Source: Thalassomonas actiniarum
Lineage (GTDB): Bacteria; Pseudomonadota; Gammaproteobacteria; Enterobacterales; Alteromonadaceae
Assembly (NCBI RefSeq): GCF_000948975.2
Contig: NZ_CP059736.1
Location: 1-64,000 of the forward strand
Length of the DNA stretch: 64,000 nt
Direction of reading: 5' to 3'
Part shown: positions 25,073 to 34,889 of the stretch, one piece after another
How the letters are laid out: each line of letters begins with the position of its first letter
How positions within the stretch are numbered: the stretch's first letter is position 1
Position numbers and translations under genes: made by a program
The notes under the pieces: model-generated
What the model was told of the DNA's origin: nothing
Database searches by the model: none
Seen by the model: only the letters and a program-made list of their open reading frames with translations

Positions 25073-26220
25073 ATGAATGGAACGCTCTCTCCCGCTGTTG
25101 CTGCAAGTGTTGCAGCAAGGGTTTACGATATTAAACATGCAGACAATTTTAAATTGCCATTGCATAGTAATTTTATACAGAACTTCAAACTCACCAATAG
25201 CCAAATTAAAGGGATCAGTGGTGGGTTGGTTAATCAGTTACTTAATAGAAGTACAGGCTTTGCCATTACAGCCAAAGGTAAAAGCCCGCAGTTTACCGAT
25301 CACCATGTTATTGCCATTCGAGGTACAGAATTCACCTCTGCATCAGATTGGCTAACCAACTTTCATATTGGCATCACCAACGGTCCCAAAACATCGGGAT
25401 GCACGGGGGGGGTCAAAAAACATTTCGCAGTATGCGACCAGCCTTTGAACGATATGTGACTGAGCATCGTCCTAAATGCATACACTGTATTGGTCATAGT
25501 TTAGGGGGCGCTCTGGCACAGCTTACTGCTATATGGGCGAGTGAGCGCAGTATTCCCGCGAAACTCTATACTTTTGGCGCACCAAGAGTTGTACTCAGTC
25601 ACTTTTCCCCCGGCGCCGCACTAAATATTGAACATCATCGTATGGTGCATGGCACAGATCCTGTGCCATATGTGCCAACCTGGCCTTTTGCCCATACGGC
25701 AGGAGAATATCAGTTAGCTTCGAATGACAGTGCAAGGTTAAGCGCCTCGGCTCACCTGATGGAAAATGATGCACCCGGTTATATTAATACGGTAGCGGGG
25801 CATCAAGATTTTGATAGTATGGCTGGCAGGTTTCAAACTATGCATGATGAACCTGTGGTACTGCATTATGAAAATCGTCATCAGGCAAATTTTAGTCAAC
25901 GCTGGCAACGCCGTATTACTAATGCATTGATCACCTTACTTAAGGTAACCGGGCAATATAGCGCTGTTTTAGTACAGGCATCTTTGTCTGTGGGGTTAAC
26001 GTTTTATGATGTATTAGCTCGCTGCCTTGATGGCATAGCCCAAGCTTCAATAGCAGCAGGCGTGCAACTCAAAGGGATCTTAGGGCATATTTTAGTTTTT
26101 GTCGGCAAAGCCGAACAAAAAATAGAAGCGCTTACTGTGAAGGTTATCCGCTGGGTATTAGAGCTGATGATAAATACACTCTACAAAACCGCAAAAAATG
26201 CGATCGATAGGGTATTTTAA
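25073..26220 (+). pseudogene. Class 3 lipase, split by a frameshift
   Basis: Two overlapping frames together make one lipase. The first (25073-25459) carries the N-terminus and HVIAIRGTEF; the second (from about 25390 to 26220) carries GMHGG, the nucleophile elbow IGHSLGGALAQL, FGAPRVV and a long helical C-terminus (about 65 residues with hydrophobic segments). The switch lies between about 25386 and 25412, a stretch containing AAAA and a run of eight G, so one base has been lost or the assembly miscounts the run. If real, the gene is off or only translated by slippage. If repaired it would be about 380 residues. Confidence 0.8.
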
Positions 26221-26473
26221 ATAAAAATGATCATTTCAATAGTAATAAACGTGGCGCGACTAATCATTGGCTGTTTGTCTTTGATAGTCATAATTTAAAG
26301 CAGTAAATTATTGACCCAGCCCCCCAGAACATTACATTGTTCAACATAAATAAATAGAAACCGAATGTAAATAAACACCGGGCCTTTTTAGGTGTAGTGA
26401 GTTTTAGCGGCAGTACCGTGTCTGGTGAAGTTAATGCTTTGGCTATCGGTATTTGGCAGCAGGTGAATTATTA

Positions 26474-26965
26474 ATGAAAGAGTTGAATAATGATGAGTTA
26501 GTTGGTTTGTGGCCGCCATTACTTAGTCTTGCAGCCTTTGCTGTGGTTACACTTTGTATTTTAGTGGGCACAGGGCTGTTTATTGTAATTGCGACTTTTG
26601 TTTATTTTGACGCTGTTAACCCTGTAGGGGCTGTTTGGGGAGGTTTATTTCTAGTTATTGTGTTTTGTTTTTGTAACTTCAAGGTGACCCGTGGCTCTGT
26701 CAGAGCTGCACAGGTTTTGCGTTGGTATAGTTTATTTATTGCCTGCTGTGCATTATCGGCAGTATTTATGGTTGAGCAGCAGGAACAGCTGATAATGTGC
26801 TTAATTTTGCTGGCTGCTGCGTGTCTGGCTTTTTATCTGATATCAGGTAAGCGCTATCAGAAATACCTTTCTCATCAAAAAGAAGTGCTTGCTATGTATC
26901 AGCAAGCTAAAAAAGAAGTTGCTACTGTGGCTAATATGTCTGATACAAAACCTCGAAATAAGTAA
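26474..26965 (+). CDS. Small four-helix membrane protein, unknown
   Basis: A 163-residue protein from ATG 26474 (AGGTG ahead of it). Four hydrophobic segments (about 10-37, 43-64, 73-92, 98-117) are followed by a basic, charged tail. No family recognised. It follows the lipase region by 250 bases with its own start region and faces the divergent-stop usp gene tail to tail. Confidence 0.7.
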   Translation: MKELNNDELVGLWPPLLSLAAFAVVTLCILVGTGLFIVIATFVYFDAVNPVGAVWGGLFLVIVFCFCNFKVTRGSVRAAQVLRWYSLFIACCALSAVFMVEQQEQLIMCLILLAAACLAFYLISGKRYQKYLSHQKEVLAMYQQAKKEVATVANMSDTKPRNK

Positions 26966-27052
26966 TATTACCCTGCTCTGGCATGCTTGACTTATTTTTA
27001 ATAGCACATAGGTCGATATAACCGTCACTTCTGCATAAAACAGCGTCGACAA

Positions 27053-27913
27053 TTAACTCCGACGGTTTTGCACTGGATTGGCAGGGGCAAGTAAAATATC
27101 GAGTTCCGGTTTTTTGACCAGTTGTTCTATTGTTGAACCGTTTAACCATTTATCAATAATGCCATGCTTACGGCTGCCGAGAATAATAAGGTCAATTTTG
27201 TTCATTTGCGCATAATGTTCAATGGCAATTTCCGGGTTGCCGCCGCAAAAAGCCATGTGATCAGAGGGACATTGTATTTTTCGGCAAAACTCATAAACCC
27301 TTTGCTTATGGAACTGAGTCAGCTCTTTTGCATGACTAACCGCTAATGGCGGTATATACACTGAATGTAACAGTTTCCAGTCCTGTGACTGAAACCTTTC
27401 AGCTATGCGCCTTGTCAGCTTGTAGACATTTATGTCGCTTGTATTTTTCGGGTCATCGCTATGAAAAGGGTCTATAGCGCCGATAAGTTTACACCTTTCT
27501 CCCCACGAACGATTGCCAAGTATGATAACCGAGGAGTCAGTGTGATTAATGTACTGTAGTACCGAATGAGATAATTCATGCTTGCCTCTGATGATTATCC
27601 TTAAATCTTTATGTTCGGCATTATCATCAACTGTTTTCTGCCAATACTTATCGTATACATGGCTTAGGGTGCAGTTTTTAAAATGCTGCTGTATGGTTTG
27701 CTCCAGGGCATGGCTGGTTTGCTTGACATCTTTAGTAAAACTTTGCCAAAGGGTGGCAAACTCAGAGCTCAAGTAGAGCCTATCCAATAGGGTATCATGG
27801 GCATGGGCGTACCAAAACAGCTCAGCAGCATAAGCCTGCTGCAACAGGGCGATTTTATTAATTTCTGCCAGAGATAAGGAGTAATCCTCTATGATGATAT
27901 GTAGCCTGGTCAC
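27053..27913 (-). CDS. Tandem universal stress protein, UspE-like
   Basis: A 286-residue protein made of two Usp folds in a row. The second has the nucleotide-site end IDLIILGSRKHGIIDKWLNGS followed by ILLAP, and the first has SVIILGNRS at the equivalent place. Tandem Usp proteins of this size (UspE group) help cells through stationary phase and oxidative or motility stress in the cytoplasm. The first half is degenerate around the phosphate loop, so it may not bind ATP. It is monocistronic; its stop faces the membrane protein gene. Confidence 0.8.
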   Translation of the reverse strand: MTRLHIIIEDYSLSLAEINKIALLQQAYAAELFWYAHAHDTLLDRLYLSSEFATLWQSFTKDVKQTSHALEQTIQQHFKNCTLSHVYDKYWQKTVDDNAEHKDLRIIIRGKHELSHSVLQYINHTDSSVIILGNRSWGERCKLIGAIDPFHSDDPKNTSDINVYKLTRRIAERFQSQDWKLLHSVYIPPLAVSHAKELTQFHKQRVYEFCRKIQCPSDHMAFCGGNPEIAIEHYAQMNKIDLIILGSRKHGIIDKWLNGSTIEQLVKKPELDILLAPANPVQNRRS

Positions 27914-28141
27914 TGCATTTCCTTCCCTATCAGATGATGATGTTCAGTTTAGTCCTAAATAGTGTGCATTACTAAGTCCATGCCGACAGATTGCCCTTTG
28001 TATCTTGGCCTAAATGAAAATAAATCTCCTGGGTTATATAGAAATTGCGTGTCTAAAAAGGTTATCACTAAAAATTAAAATCGAGATATCCTACAATTCA
28101 ATAGAAAATATCAAAATAACAACACATAAACTGGAAATCAT

Positions 28142-29476
28142 ATGATCACAGCAGATGAGAGACAGCAGCTGATAAAATGGATACAGTCACATATCAAGCA
28201 TGATGAACTGGCACTGCCGGTTATGGCAGCAAAACTGTTACCTGTTGACTGGGCAATAACCATAGAAGCAACCCCTTATTCCAGCAAAAAAGCCATGTGG
28301 CAATTGATCCCCGAAGCGCTAAAAAGCGAAACCCTGGCAGCGCTCAGAGACGAATCCCGCCATGAATTATTTAAAGCGGTAGGAAAACAGGAACTAATTT
28401 CTGTTGCTTTAGAGAGCACAAATGAACAGGTTGTCAGTGTTTTAGGAGAGCTACCCAAGCCGGTCATCCACAAAGCCATTGAAGAATTACCGAAAAAAGA
28501 TCGGGCGGTGATTAGGGATGCGCTAGAGTATGACCCCAGCCTGGTGGGAAGATATGCCAGCCGCAGCCAGCGCCCACAGCTACCGGATCTTAGTGTTGGG
28601 CAAGCTAGGGAGTTACTGACAAGCCAACCTTCGATTGAAGCCATCTATCTGGTGGATGAACACGGTTATTACCAGGGCAAGGTTATGCTGCATCAGCTTT
28701 GTTACTGTGATAGCGGGCAAATTTTGTCGGAAATCGCCGCTGGTAAGGATGAGGTAGTGCTAGCCAATGAAAAAATAGATAATGCGGGCAGCTTTTTTAA
28801 GCGTGTTCAGTCGACAGAGCTGGCTGTGGTGGATGAAAATAATGAGTTTATCGGAACTTTTCACCTTAAGGATGTAATAGGACATATGGAAACTTTTTAT
28901 GAAGCGAAAATTGCTCATGTGGGTAATGTCAGCGATGAAGATCTGTTTGCCCCAGTGATTTCCAGCGCCAGGCAGCGGGCTGTCTGGCTGGGGATTAATT
29001 TGCTTACCGCCTTGTTGGCTGCCTGGGTAATCGGCCAGTTTGAAGCAACATTAGCCGAAATTGTCGCTTTGGCAATTTTAATGCCCATTGTCGCCAGTAT
29101 GGGGGGCATCGCAGGCAGCCAGGCGCTGACCTTGACCATACGCGGGTTGGCTACAGGACAGCTGTCTGACATCAATATACGGCTGCTGCGGGATAAGGAA
29201 TTCAAGGTATCGGCCATTAATGCCGTCATTTGGGCGCTATCAGTCGGGGCTATTGCTTATTTCTGGTTCGACAGCGTGGGAATCACTCTTGTTATTTTTG
29301 TCGCGGTATTAATCAATATGACAGTGGCGGTGATGGCAGGTATTGGCATTCCCTATGCCATGCACAAGATGAAGATAGATCCGGCACTGGCGGGGTCGGT
29401 GATTCTAACAACCGTATCCGATGTCGTCGGTTTTTTTATTTTTTTAGGCGGAGCTACCTTAGTGTTATTAAGATAA
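28142..29476 (+). CDS. mgtE: MgtE family magnesium transporter
   Basis: A 444-residue protein with MgtE layout: N-terminal superhelical domain (about 1-135), a CBS pair (about 135-260), then five transmembrane helices (about 283-444). The pore signature MGGIAGSQALTLTIRG corresponds to the GGNAGTQ region of other family members, with Ile in place of Asn. Magnesium binding between the cytosolic domains closes the channel. The N-terminal domain contains VLGELPKP and EELPKKDRAVI, typical of the MgtE_N repeats. No riboswitch-like structure is obvious in the 228-base leader. Confidence 0.9.
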   Translation: MITADERQQLIKWIQSHIKHDELALPVMAAKLLPVDWAITIEATPYSSKKAMWQLIPEALKSETLAALRDESRHELFKAVGKQELISVALESTNEQVVSVLGELPKPVIHKAIEELPKKDRAVIRDALEYDPSLVGRYASRSQRPQLPDLSVGQARELLTSQPSIEAIYLVDEHGYYQGKVMLHQLCYCDSGQILSEIAAGKDEVVLANEKIDNAGSFFKRVQSTELAVVDENNEFIGTFHLKDVIGHMETFYEAKIAHVGNVSDEDLFAPVISSARQRAVWLGINLLTALLAAWVIGQFEATLAEIVALAILMPIVASMGGIAGSQALTLTIRGLATGQLSDINIRLLRDKEFKVSAINAVIWALSVGAIAYFWFDSVGITLVIFVAVLINMTVAVMAGIGIPYAMHKMKIDPALAGSVILTTVSDVVGFFIFLGGATLVLLR

Positions 29477-29707
29477 AATTTAACAGGGCGGTTGTTTTGC
29501 CCTGTATGAGCTATTGTTTGTATTATATGGGGAACATGAGACTTCTGTTACATGATGGCTGGAGACATCTGTCGAACTATCCTGGGCGTTGCCGTCTGGG
29601 GTAAACATAGCACTTATAGTCAAATGCAAATCAACGAGTATGAAAAACACCGATAGGATATTGCTGTAATCGGGAACTCCTGGCACTTTGTATTGTTATG
29701 CAGAAGA
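29477..29707. other. Gap between mgtE and the LysR gene
   Basis: Convergent gap with no gene. A short CAGGGCGGTTGTTTTGCCCTG stem (about 29484-29503) follows mgtE and may end its transcript. Confidence 0.4.
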
Positions 29708-30556
29708 TCAGGCTTTGATAGAGGGAAATAATGCTATGGTCTTCTCGATCACCTCTCTTTTTTGGCTCTTGGCAAGATAAATCGCAAATATATCCCGGGA
29801 ATATACCGGTGCTTCTTCAATGATAAACAGTTTGTTGGCCTGGACATATTCAAAAGTCATTTGGCTGGGCAGGTAAGCACAGCCGCCCGCATCCAGGATG
29901 AAATTCAATGCGATACGCGGCTGACCCATGTAATGCCTGGCCGCAGGAGCATTCTGAAATTCCCGCATATGCTGGCTGTTCACAGCTTCGCCATAATCCA
30001 CCATAATATAATTATCCAAAGAAAAGGTTTCCTTGATGTTACCCGGCTCGGTTGCAACCAAATGCAGCGGCACCGTGGCGACTTTTTCCGTGATTAAATC
30101 TTCCACATATGGAGGTTCGAATAAAAAGGCAATATCAATCACCCGGTTCAGGACACTTTTTCTCAATTCTATCGGGGAATAAGTGTTGGTCAGCAAACTG
30201 ATGTCGTCGATATTGCGGTGAATCTTTTGCAACCAGTCCTGTAAGGCAATATCCCAGATGGACATCATGGAAGCGATAACCAGCTGCAGGGTCTCATTTT
30301 CTGCGATACTGACATCCTGCTTGGTTTTCTGCCACATAAAAATAATTTCATTGGCGTGTTTAATTAAACGGTTTCCTTCCGTGGTCAGGGTTAAATGTTT
30401 TTGTGAGCGGTCAAACAGTGGTACCCCCAAGTCATCTTCAAGCAATTTTATCCGTGCGCTGACGGCCGACTGGGTAATAAATAAATTTTCGGCGGCAACT
30501 CTAAAATGTAGGGTACGACTGACTTCCAGGAATGTTTTCAGCAATTCTATTCTCAT
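29708..30556 (-). CDS. LysR-type regulator, divergent from rimK
   Basis: About 282 residues with the N-terminal LysR winged helix (LEVSRTLHFRVAAENLFITQSAVSARIKLLE) and a periplasmic-binding-like effector domain. It is divergent from the rimK operon with a 160-base shared region, the standard placement for a LysR protein that controls its neighbour. The preferred start is ATG 30556 (MRIELLKTF); a TTG at 30577 adds seven residues. The effector domain lacks features that would name a ligand. Confidence 0.87.
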   Translation of the reverse strand: MRIELLKTFLEVSRTLHFRVAAENLFITQSAVSARIKLLEDDLGVPLFDRSQKHLTLTTEGNRLIKHANEIIFMWQKTKQDVSIAENETLQLVIASMMSIWDIALQDWLQKIHRNIDDISLLTNTYSPIELRKSVLNRVIDIAFLFEPPYVEDLITEKVATVPLHLVATEPGNIKETFSLDNYIMVDYGEAVNSQHMREFQNAPAARHYMGQPRIALNFILDAGGCAYLPSQMTFEYVQANKLFIIEEAPVYSRDIFAIYLAKSQKREVIEKTIALFPSIKA

Positions 30557-30715
30557 ACGCAGGTTTCGCTTATCCAATCAAATATTTTAATTAAACCCAT
30601 TAAAATATAACGTTTTATTTAATGAAAAGTGAACTATAGAGTTGATCTATATTTTTTACGGCTATTATTAATATCCACCGCTTCAAAAATAAGCGGTAAG
30701 ACAGGATTATACACT

Positions 30716-31621
30716 ATGAAAATCGCGATTCTATCAAGAAATTCAAACCTTTATTCAAGCAATCGCTTAAAGGAAGCAGGGGAAGCCAGAGGCCACCAGG
30801 TTGATATCATAGATACACTGCACTGTTATATGGATATTACCAGCAGCCGTCCCACCGTGCGTTATCACGGGGAAGAGCTTCCTCTCTATGATGCCGTCAT
30901 ACCCCGTATTGGCGCCTCGATAACCTTTTATGGCACGGCCGTGGCGCGGCAATTTGAAATGATGGGCACTTTTAATGTCAATGAATCGGTGGCGATTAGC
31001 CGTTCCCGCGATAAGTTGCGTTCACTGCAGCTTTTATCCCGCAAAGGCATAGGTTTGCCCAGAACAGGCTTTGCCAGCAAACCCGACAACATTAAAGATT
31101 TGATCAAAAATGTCGGCGGTGCGCCTGTGGTGATTAAGTTGCTCGAAGGGACTCAGGGTATCGGCGTGGTATTGGCCGATACCGCAAAGGCGGCAGAATC
31201 CATCATTGAAGCCTTTATGGGATTAAGGGCGAATATATTAGTGCAGGAGTTTATCAAGGAGGCGGGCGGGGCAGACATACGCTGCCTGGTGATCGGTGAC
31301 CGTGTCGTTGCCGCGATGAAACGCCAGGGGGCAGAAGGTGAATTCCGCTCGAACCTGCACCGGGGGGGAACGGCGGAAGTTATAAAACTGAGCAAGCAGG
31401 AAAGAGAAACGGCGGTGAATGCCGCTAAAGTCATGGGATTGAATTTCTGCGGTGTGGATTTACTCCGTTCGCAAAGCGGCCCTATGGTAATGGAAGTAAA
31501 TTCTTCCCCCGGACTGGAGGGCATCGAGACTGCCACGGGAAAAGATGTCGCCGGTATGGTATTTGACTTTATTGAAAAGAAAGCCAAACCTAATAGCAAC
31601 AAGACCCGCGGCAAAGGTTAA
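30716..31621 (+). CDS. rimK: RimK-type ATP-grasp glutamate ligase
   Basis: A 301-residue ATP-grasp ligase. The N-terminal MKIAILSRN, the DKLRSLQLL region, the ATP-grasp [19 protein letters not shown] and the metal-site end FCGVDLLRS ... [13 protein letters not shown] are the RimK signature. RimK adds glutamate residues to the C-terminus of ribosomal protein S6 and thereby tunes the proteome. An ATG at 30716 with AGGA ahead is preferred over an earlier in-frame start. First gene of a three-gene operon with a deacylase and a RimB-like protease; in pseudomonads a similar group (rimBK) works together. Confidence 0.92.
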   Translation: MKIAILSRNSNLYSSNRLKEAGEARGHQVDIIDTLHCYMDITSSRPTVRYHGEELPLYDAVIPRIGASITFYGTAVARQFEMMGTFNVNESVAISRSRDKLRSLQLLSRKGIGLPRTGFASKPDNIKDLIKNVGGAPVVIKLLEGTQGIGVVLADTAKAAESIIEAFMGLRANILVQEFIKEAGGADIRCLVIGDRVVAAMKRQGAEGEFRSNLHRGGTAEVIKLSKQERETAVNAAKVMGLNFCGVDLLRSQSGPMVMEVNSSPGLEGIETATGKDVAGMVFDFIEKKAKPNSNKTRGKG

Positions 31622-31637
31622 TATTAGGTTGCAACAT

Positions 31638-32660
31638 ATGGAATCACTACGTATTGGCGAATTTGATCTGTTTCCCGGTGAAAAACGGAAAATCGAATTA
31701 CCGGTAGCCAAATTGTACACAGATGCCAATGTCTCACTGCCCGTGCATATTATCCGCGCAAAGAAACCGGGTCCGACGGTATTTATCAGTGCAGCGGTTC
31801 ATGGAGATGAACTTAACGGTATCGAAATTATCAGGCGATTGATCAGCCAGAAAAATTTTAAAATCAGCCGGGGCACCCTGATAGCCGTACCTATGGTCAA
31901 TGTCTACGGCGTGGTCAACCAAAGCCGTTATATGCCGGACAGGCGCGATCTTAACCGCTGTTTTCCCGGCTCAGCCAAAGGCTCGCTCGCGGGGCGGGTC
32001 GCGCATATTTTTTTAAACGAAATAGTCAAGCATTGCGACTATGGCATAGACCTGCATACCGGGGCTATCCACCGCTCTAATTTGCCGCAAATCAGGGCGG
32101 ATATGTCCGATGAAGAAACCAAACTACTCGCGGAAGTCTTCGGGGTACCCGTGATTTTAAATGCCAACTTGCGCGACGGCTCTTTAAGAGAAGCCGCAGT
32201 AAAACTGAAGACTAAGGTCTTATTATATGAAGCAGGGGAAGCGCTGCGTTTCGATGAATTTTCCATTCGGGCCGGTATCAAGGGGATACTGAATATTTTG
32301 CACCATTTGAACATGGTGCATAAATCGTCTTCGAAAAAGAAAATGATCGAACCCTTCATCGCCAACGGCAGCCAATGGTTAAGAGCCAATGCCAGCGGCA
32401 TAGTGCATAATAAAGTCGCTTTGGGGGATCATATTGCCAAAGGGCAGTTATTGGCAGAAATCGGCAGCCCCTATGGGGATATTATTGATCTCGTTAAGGC
32501 CAACCGCTCGGGGATCTTAATCGGAAAACAAAATATCCCGCTGGTGCAGGAAGGGGAAGCCATGTTCCATATCGCCTACTTTAGCGAAGCGAATGAAGAA
32601 ATTGCCGAACAGATAGAAACGGCGCAAGAGTTGCTATTGCCGGAAATGGATAGCAATTAA
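31638..32660 (+). CDS. Succinylglutamate desuccinylase / aspartoacylase family protein
   Basis: A 340-residue zinc hydrolase of the AstE/AspA group (M14-like). Metal ligands are visible as HGDE (H55, E58) and DLHTG (H140); NRCFPG and an active-site glutamate in LYEAGEA are also conserved. A C-terminal all-beta domain (about 240-330) ends the protein. It hydrolyses N-acyl bonds of small acidic amides or, in this context, may remove a gamma-glutamyl or similar group linked to RimK activity. The ATG at 31638 lies 16 bases after the rimK stop. The precise substrate cannot be told. Confidence 0.88.
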   Translation: MESLRIGEFDLFPGEKRKIELPVAKLYTDANVSLPVHIIRAKKPGPTVFISAAVHGDELNGIEIIRRLISQKNFKISRGTLIAVPMVNVYGVVNQSRYMPDRRDLNRCFPGSAKGSLAGRVAHIFLNEIVKHCDYGIDLHTGAIHRSNLPQIRADMSDEETKLLAEVFGVPVILNANLRDGSLREAAVKLKTKVLLYEAGEALRFDEFSIRAGIKGILNILHHLNMVHKSSSKKKMIEPFIANGSQWLRANASGIVHNKVALGDHIAKGQLLAEIGSPYGDIIDLVKANRSGILIGKQNIPLVQEGEAMFHIAYFSEANEEIAEQIETAQELLLPEMDSN

Positions 32661-32679
32661 CCGGGAGTATAGGGTGAAA

Positions 32680-33105
32680 ATGAGTGATAAAATTATTATT
32701 GGCCGGCTGGAGTCCATAGCACTGCCTGAACTGGCCATTGACAATCTGCAGGTAAGAGTAGATACCGGCGCACAGACATCTTCTTTACATGTCGATAACA
32801 TAACCAAGATCATTAAAAATGATAAACCCTGTGTCAGGTTTGATATTCATCCGGATGTGCATAACGTAGACACAGTTGTGACCTGCACAGCGCCGATCAG
32901 CGATATCAGAAAGGTCAAATCATCCAACGCTGCTTCCGAGCAGAGATATGTGATTAAAACGCCGATCACTTTAGGGAAAGATACCTGGCCGATAGAAATT
33001 ACCTTAACCGACCGCTCCGATATGAGTTATTTGATGTTATTCGGGCGTGAGGCGATTGGAGAGAGGTTCCTTGTCGACCCTTCAAAGGTCTTTATCAACT
33101 CGTGA
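32680..33105 (+). CDS. RimB-like retropepsin-type protease (Zn_protease family)
   Basis: A 141-residue protein of the family once called ATP-dependent zinc proteases. The catalytic DTGAQTSSLH is the aspartic-protease-like turn; FGREAIG near the C-terminus is the family's second conserved block. RimB in Pseudomonas removes the glutamate tail that RimK adds to S6, so here it would balance the first gene of the operon. ATG 32680 is preferred; a GTG two codons earlier is possible. The gap to the next gene is larger, so the operon may stop here. Confidence 0.85.
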   Translation: MSDKIIIGRLESIALPELAIDNLQVRVDTGAQTSSLHVDNITKIIKNDKPCVRFDIHPDVHNVDTVVTCTAPISDIRKVKSSNAASEQRYVIKTPITLGKDTWPIEITLTDRSDMSYLMLFGREAIGERFLVDPSKVFINS

Positions 33106-33269
33106 TGCAGGCCAGCTTGTCGGGCCGGACATGGCCCAGGATCAGCCCATTGAATGTAAAATATTTTCTTGTACCGTGCTTAATCAATATTTTTGATTGA
33201 ACTGAGCTTTTTTTTGCGTTTGCCTGTTACGGCCCAATGCTTACAATGCATTATCTTATACTTTTTGAA

Positions 33270-33920
33270 ATGATGAAGATGAAAAAAAGGCACTACTTTT
33301 TTGTTGATTTCCTGGTGGTTTTGTTTGTCGTTATCAGTTTGCTCATTTCCGCACTGGCGGTAGCGGCAACGGATACTCCAGAAAACAAGGTAAGGCAGAC
33401 ATTTGAGCGCATAGAGTCGTCTTTAACAGCCCTTAAAGCGAGCAACGGCATGAGCAAAAGCAATATCAGACTGGTATTGAACGAATATCTCCTGCCTGAA
33501 GTTAACAGCCGATTTTTTGCTTATAAGGTACTCAATAAAAACCTACTTAAATTATCTGACGAACTTAAACAGGAGTTTATTCAGGAGCTCTCGACACAGC
33601 TAATAAATACATATGTACACCTGTTGAGTAAATATAACAATGAAGTCATAGAAATAGGCCAGAGTCAGCTTTCGAAAAGCGGCAAAATAGCCATGGTCGA
33701 CATTAGGATTAACGGGCGCGAAAAAAGTTATAAAGCCGTGCTAAAGTTAATCCAGTCAGACGCAGACGGCTGGTATTTTTTTGATATTATCATTGAAGGC
33801 ATCAGTTTAGTGCAGACGAAACAAAATGAAATGAACGCAAGTTTTGGCAGGTTAGGGGCCGAAGAGACCTTATCGCATTTAAAACATATTAACCAAAAAG
33901 CATTAACGCTCACCCCTTAG
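33270..33920 (+). CDS. MlaC/Ttg2D-like phospholipid-binding periplasmic protein
   Basis: About 216 residues with an N-terminal signal peptide (basic MKKRHYFF, hydrophobic core, ALAVAA cleavage region). The mature part has the MlaC pattern: R-TFERI at the start, LPEVNSRFFAYKVL, then LSTQLINTYVHLLSKY and the strand GWYFFDIIIEGISLVQ that closes the lipid pocket. MlaC carries phospholipid between outer and inner membrane complexes. The rest of an mla operon is absent, so this is an orphan paralogue. Several in-frame ATGs (33237, 33270, 33273, 33279) make the start uncertain. Confidence 0.82.
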   Translation: MMKMKKRHYFFVDFLVVLFVVISLLISALAVAATDTPENKVRQTFERIESSLTALKASNGMSKSNIRLVLNEYLLPEVNSRFFAYKVLNKNLLKLSDELKQEFIQELSTQLINTYVHLLSKYNNEVIEIGQSQLSKSGKIAMVDIRINGREKSYKAVLKLIQSDADGWYFFDIIIEGISLVQTKQNEMNASFGRLGAEETLSHLKHINQKALTLTP

Positions 33921-33951
33921 GCACAGGAACAAAAAGGCTTTATCTATCATT

Positions 33952-34812
33952 ATGAGTACTTGGTCGGAAATTAGCGAAAACCTATATCATATTAGCGTCT
34001 TGGCATTTGACAATAAATTCCTTGTTACTTTCCTGTTTGTTGGCTTTTTCTTTCTTATTAAATGGTTAATCATAAAAAGAATAATACGCAGGTCAACAGA
34101 AGGAAAAAGGTTGCAAATCAATGTAGTGAATAACCTTTTCACTTTATTGATTATTTTACTGATTTTTAATATCTGGTCGGAAGAGATTCAAAAATTTGCC
34201 CTGTCGATTGCCGCCTTTATTGTTGCGATCGTATTGGCGACCAGGGAGTTCATCCAGTGCTTTATTGGCTTTGTTTATATTTTGTCCAGCCGTCCCTTTC
34301 GTATCGGTGACTGGGTTCAGGTAGGGAATTATTATGGCGAGATTCATTCTACGGACTGGGCCAAATTAACCCTGCTGGAAGTGAATATCCATGATTATCA
34401 ATATACAGGGAAAACCTTGTATTTACCAAATAGCCAGCTGATCACTTCCGCCATTAAAAATTTAAATTTTCTTAAGCGTTATGCCATGCACCATTTCACT
34501 TTGGTGCGCGATGACAGTGTCAATCCTTTTGAATTTATCGACGAGCTTTATGAAAACGCAAATTTATATTGTGATGACTTTAAGGATGTAGCCGTTCGCT
34601 ATAATCAATTAATTGAAAGCCGGTTAGATATCACGATTGCCGGCCCGGAGCCACATATCCAGGTTGCCACATCTGAGCTTGGCCATACCCAGGTCTTTTT
34701 TACCATCTTCTGTCCTACCGAAAGGGCGATGGAGATAGAGCAGAAGTTGACCGGGGATTTTATGCGCCTGTGGTTTGAAAGAAAAGCGCTTGCTCCGGTG
34801 GATGCTAAATAA
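33952..34812 (+). CDS. MscS-family mechanosensitive channel, small
   Basis: A 286-residue protein. Three hydrophobic helices (about 18-38, 58-78, 82-110) come first, the third followed by the beta domain beginning SRPFRIGDWVQVGNYYGEI, which is the MscS middle domain. A C-terminal alpha/beta part follows. MscS channels open under membrane tension and let osmolytes out. The gene is preceded by a MlaC-like gene and followed by a PsiE-like gene, an envelope-stress grouping. The pore helix (AAFIVAIVLATREFIQ) lacks the glycine-alanine ladder of E. coli MscS, so gating may differ. Confidence 0.88.
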   Translation: MSTWSEISENLYHISVLAFDNKFLVTFLFVGFFFLIKWLIIKRIIRRSTEGKRLQINVVNNLFTLLIILLIFNIWSEEIQKFALSIAAFIVAIVLATREFIQCFIGFVYILSSRPFRIGDWVQVGNYYGEIHSTDWAKLTLLEVNIHDYQYTGKTLYLPNSQLITSAIKNLNFLKRYAMHHFTLVRDDSVNPFEFIDELYENANLYCDDFKDVAVRYNQLIESRLDITIAGPEPHIQVATSELGHTQVFFTIFCPTERAMEIEQKLTGDFMRLWFERKALAPVDAK

Positions 34813-34889
34813 CAGGGTTACTGTTAAACAACCAAAGCTGCGGTATAGAAAACCTGCCGCGGCTTTGAGCATTAAACGTTGGGGGAAAT

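Noticed and set aside
25386..25412. Programmed -1 frameshift in the lipase
   Set aside because: G8 could slip, but the protein family does not use frameshifting and no stimulatory structure is visible; mutation or sequencing error is simpler.
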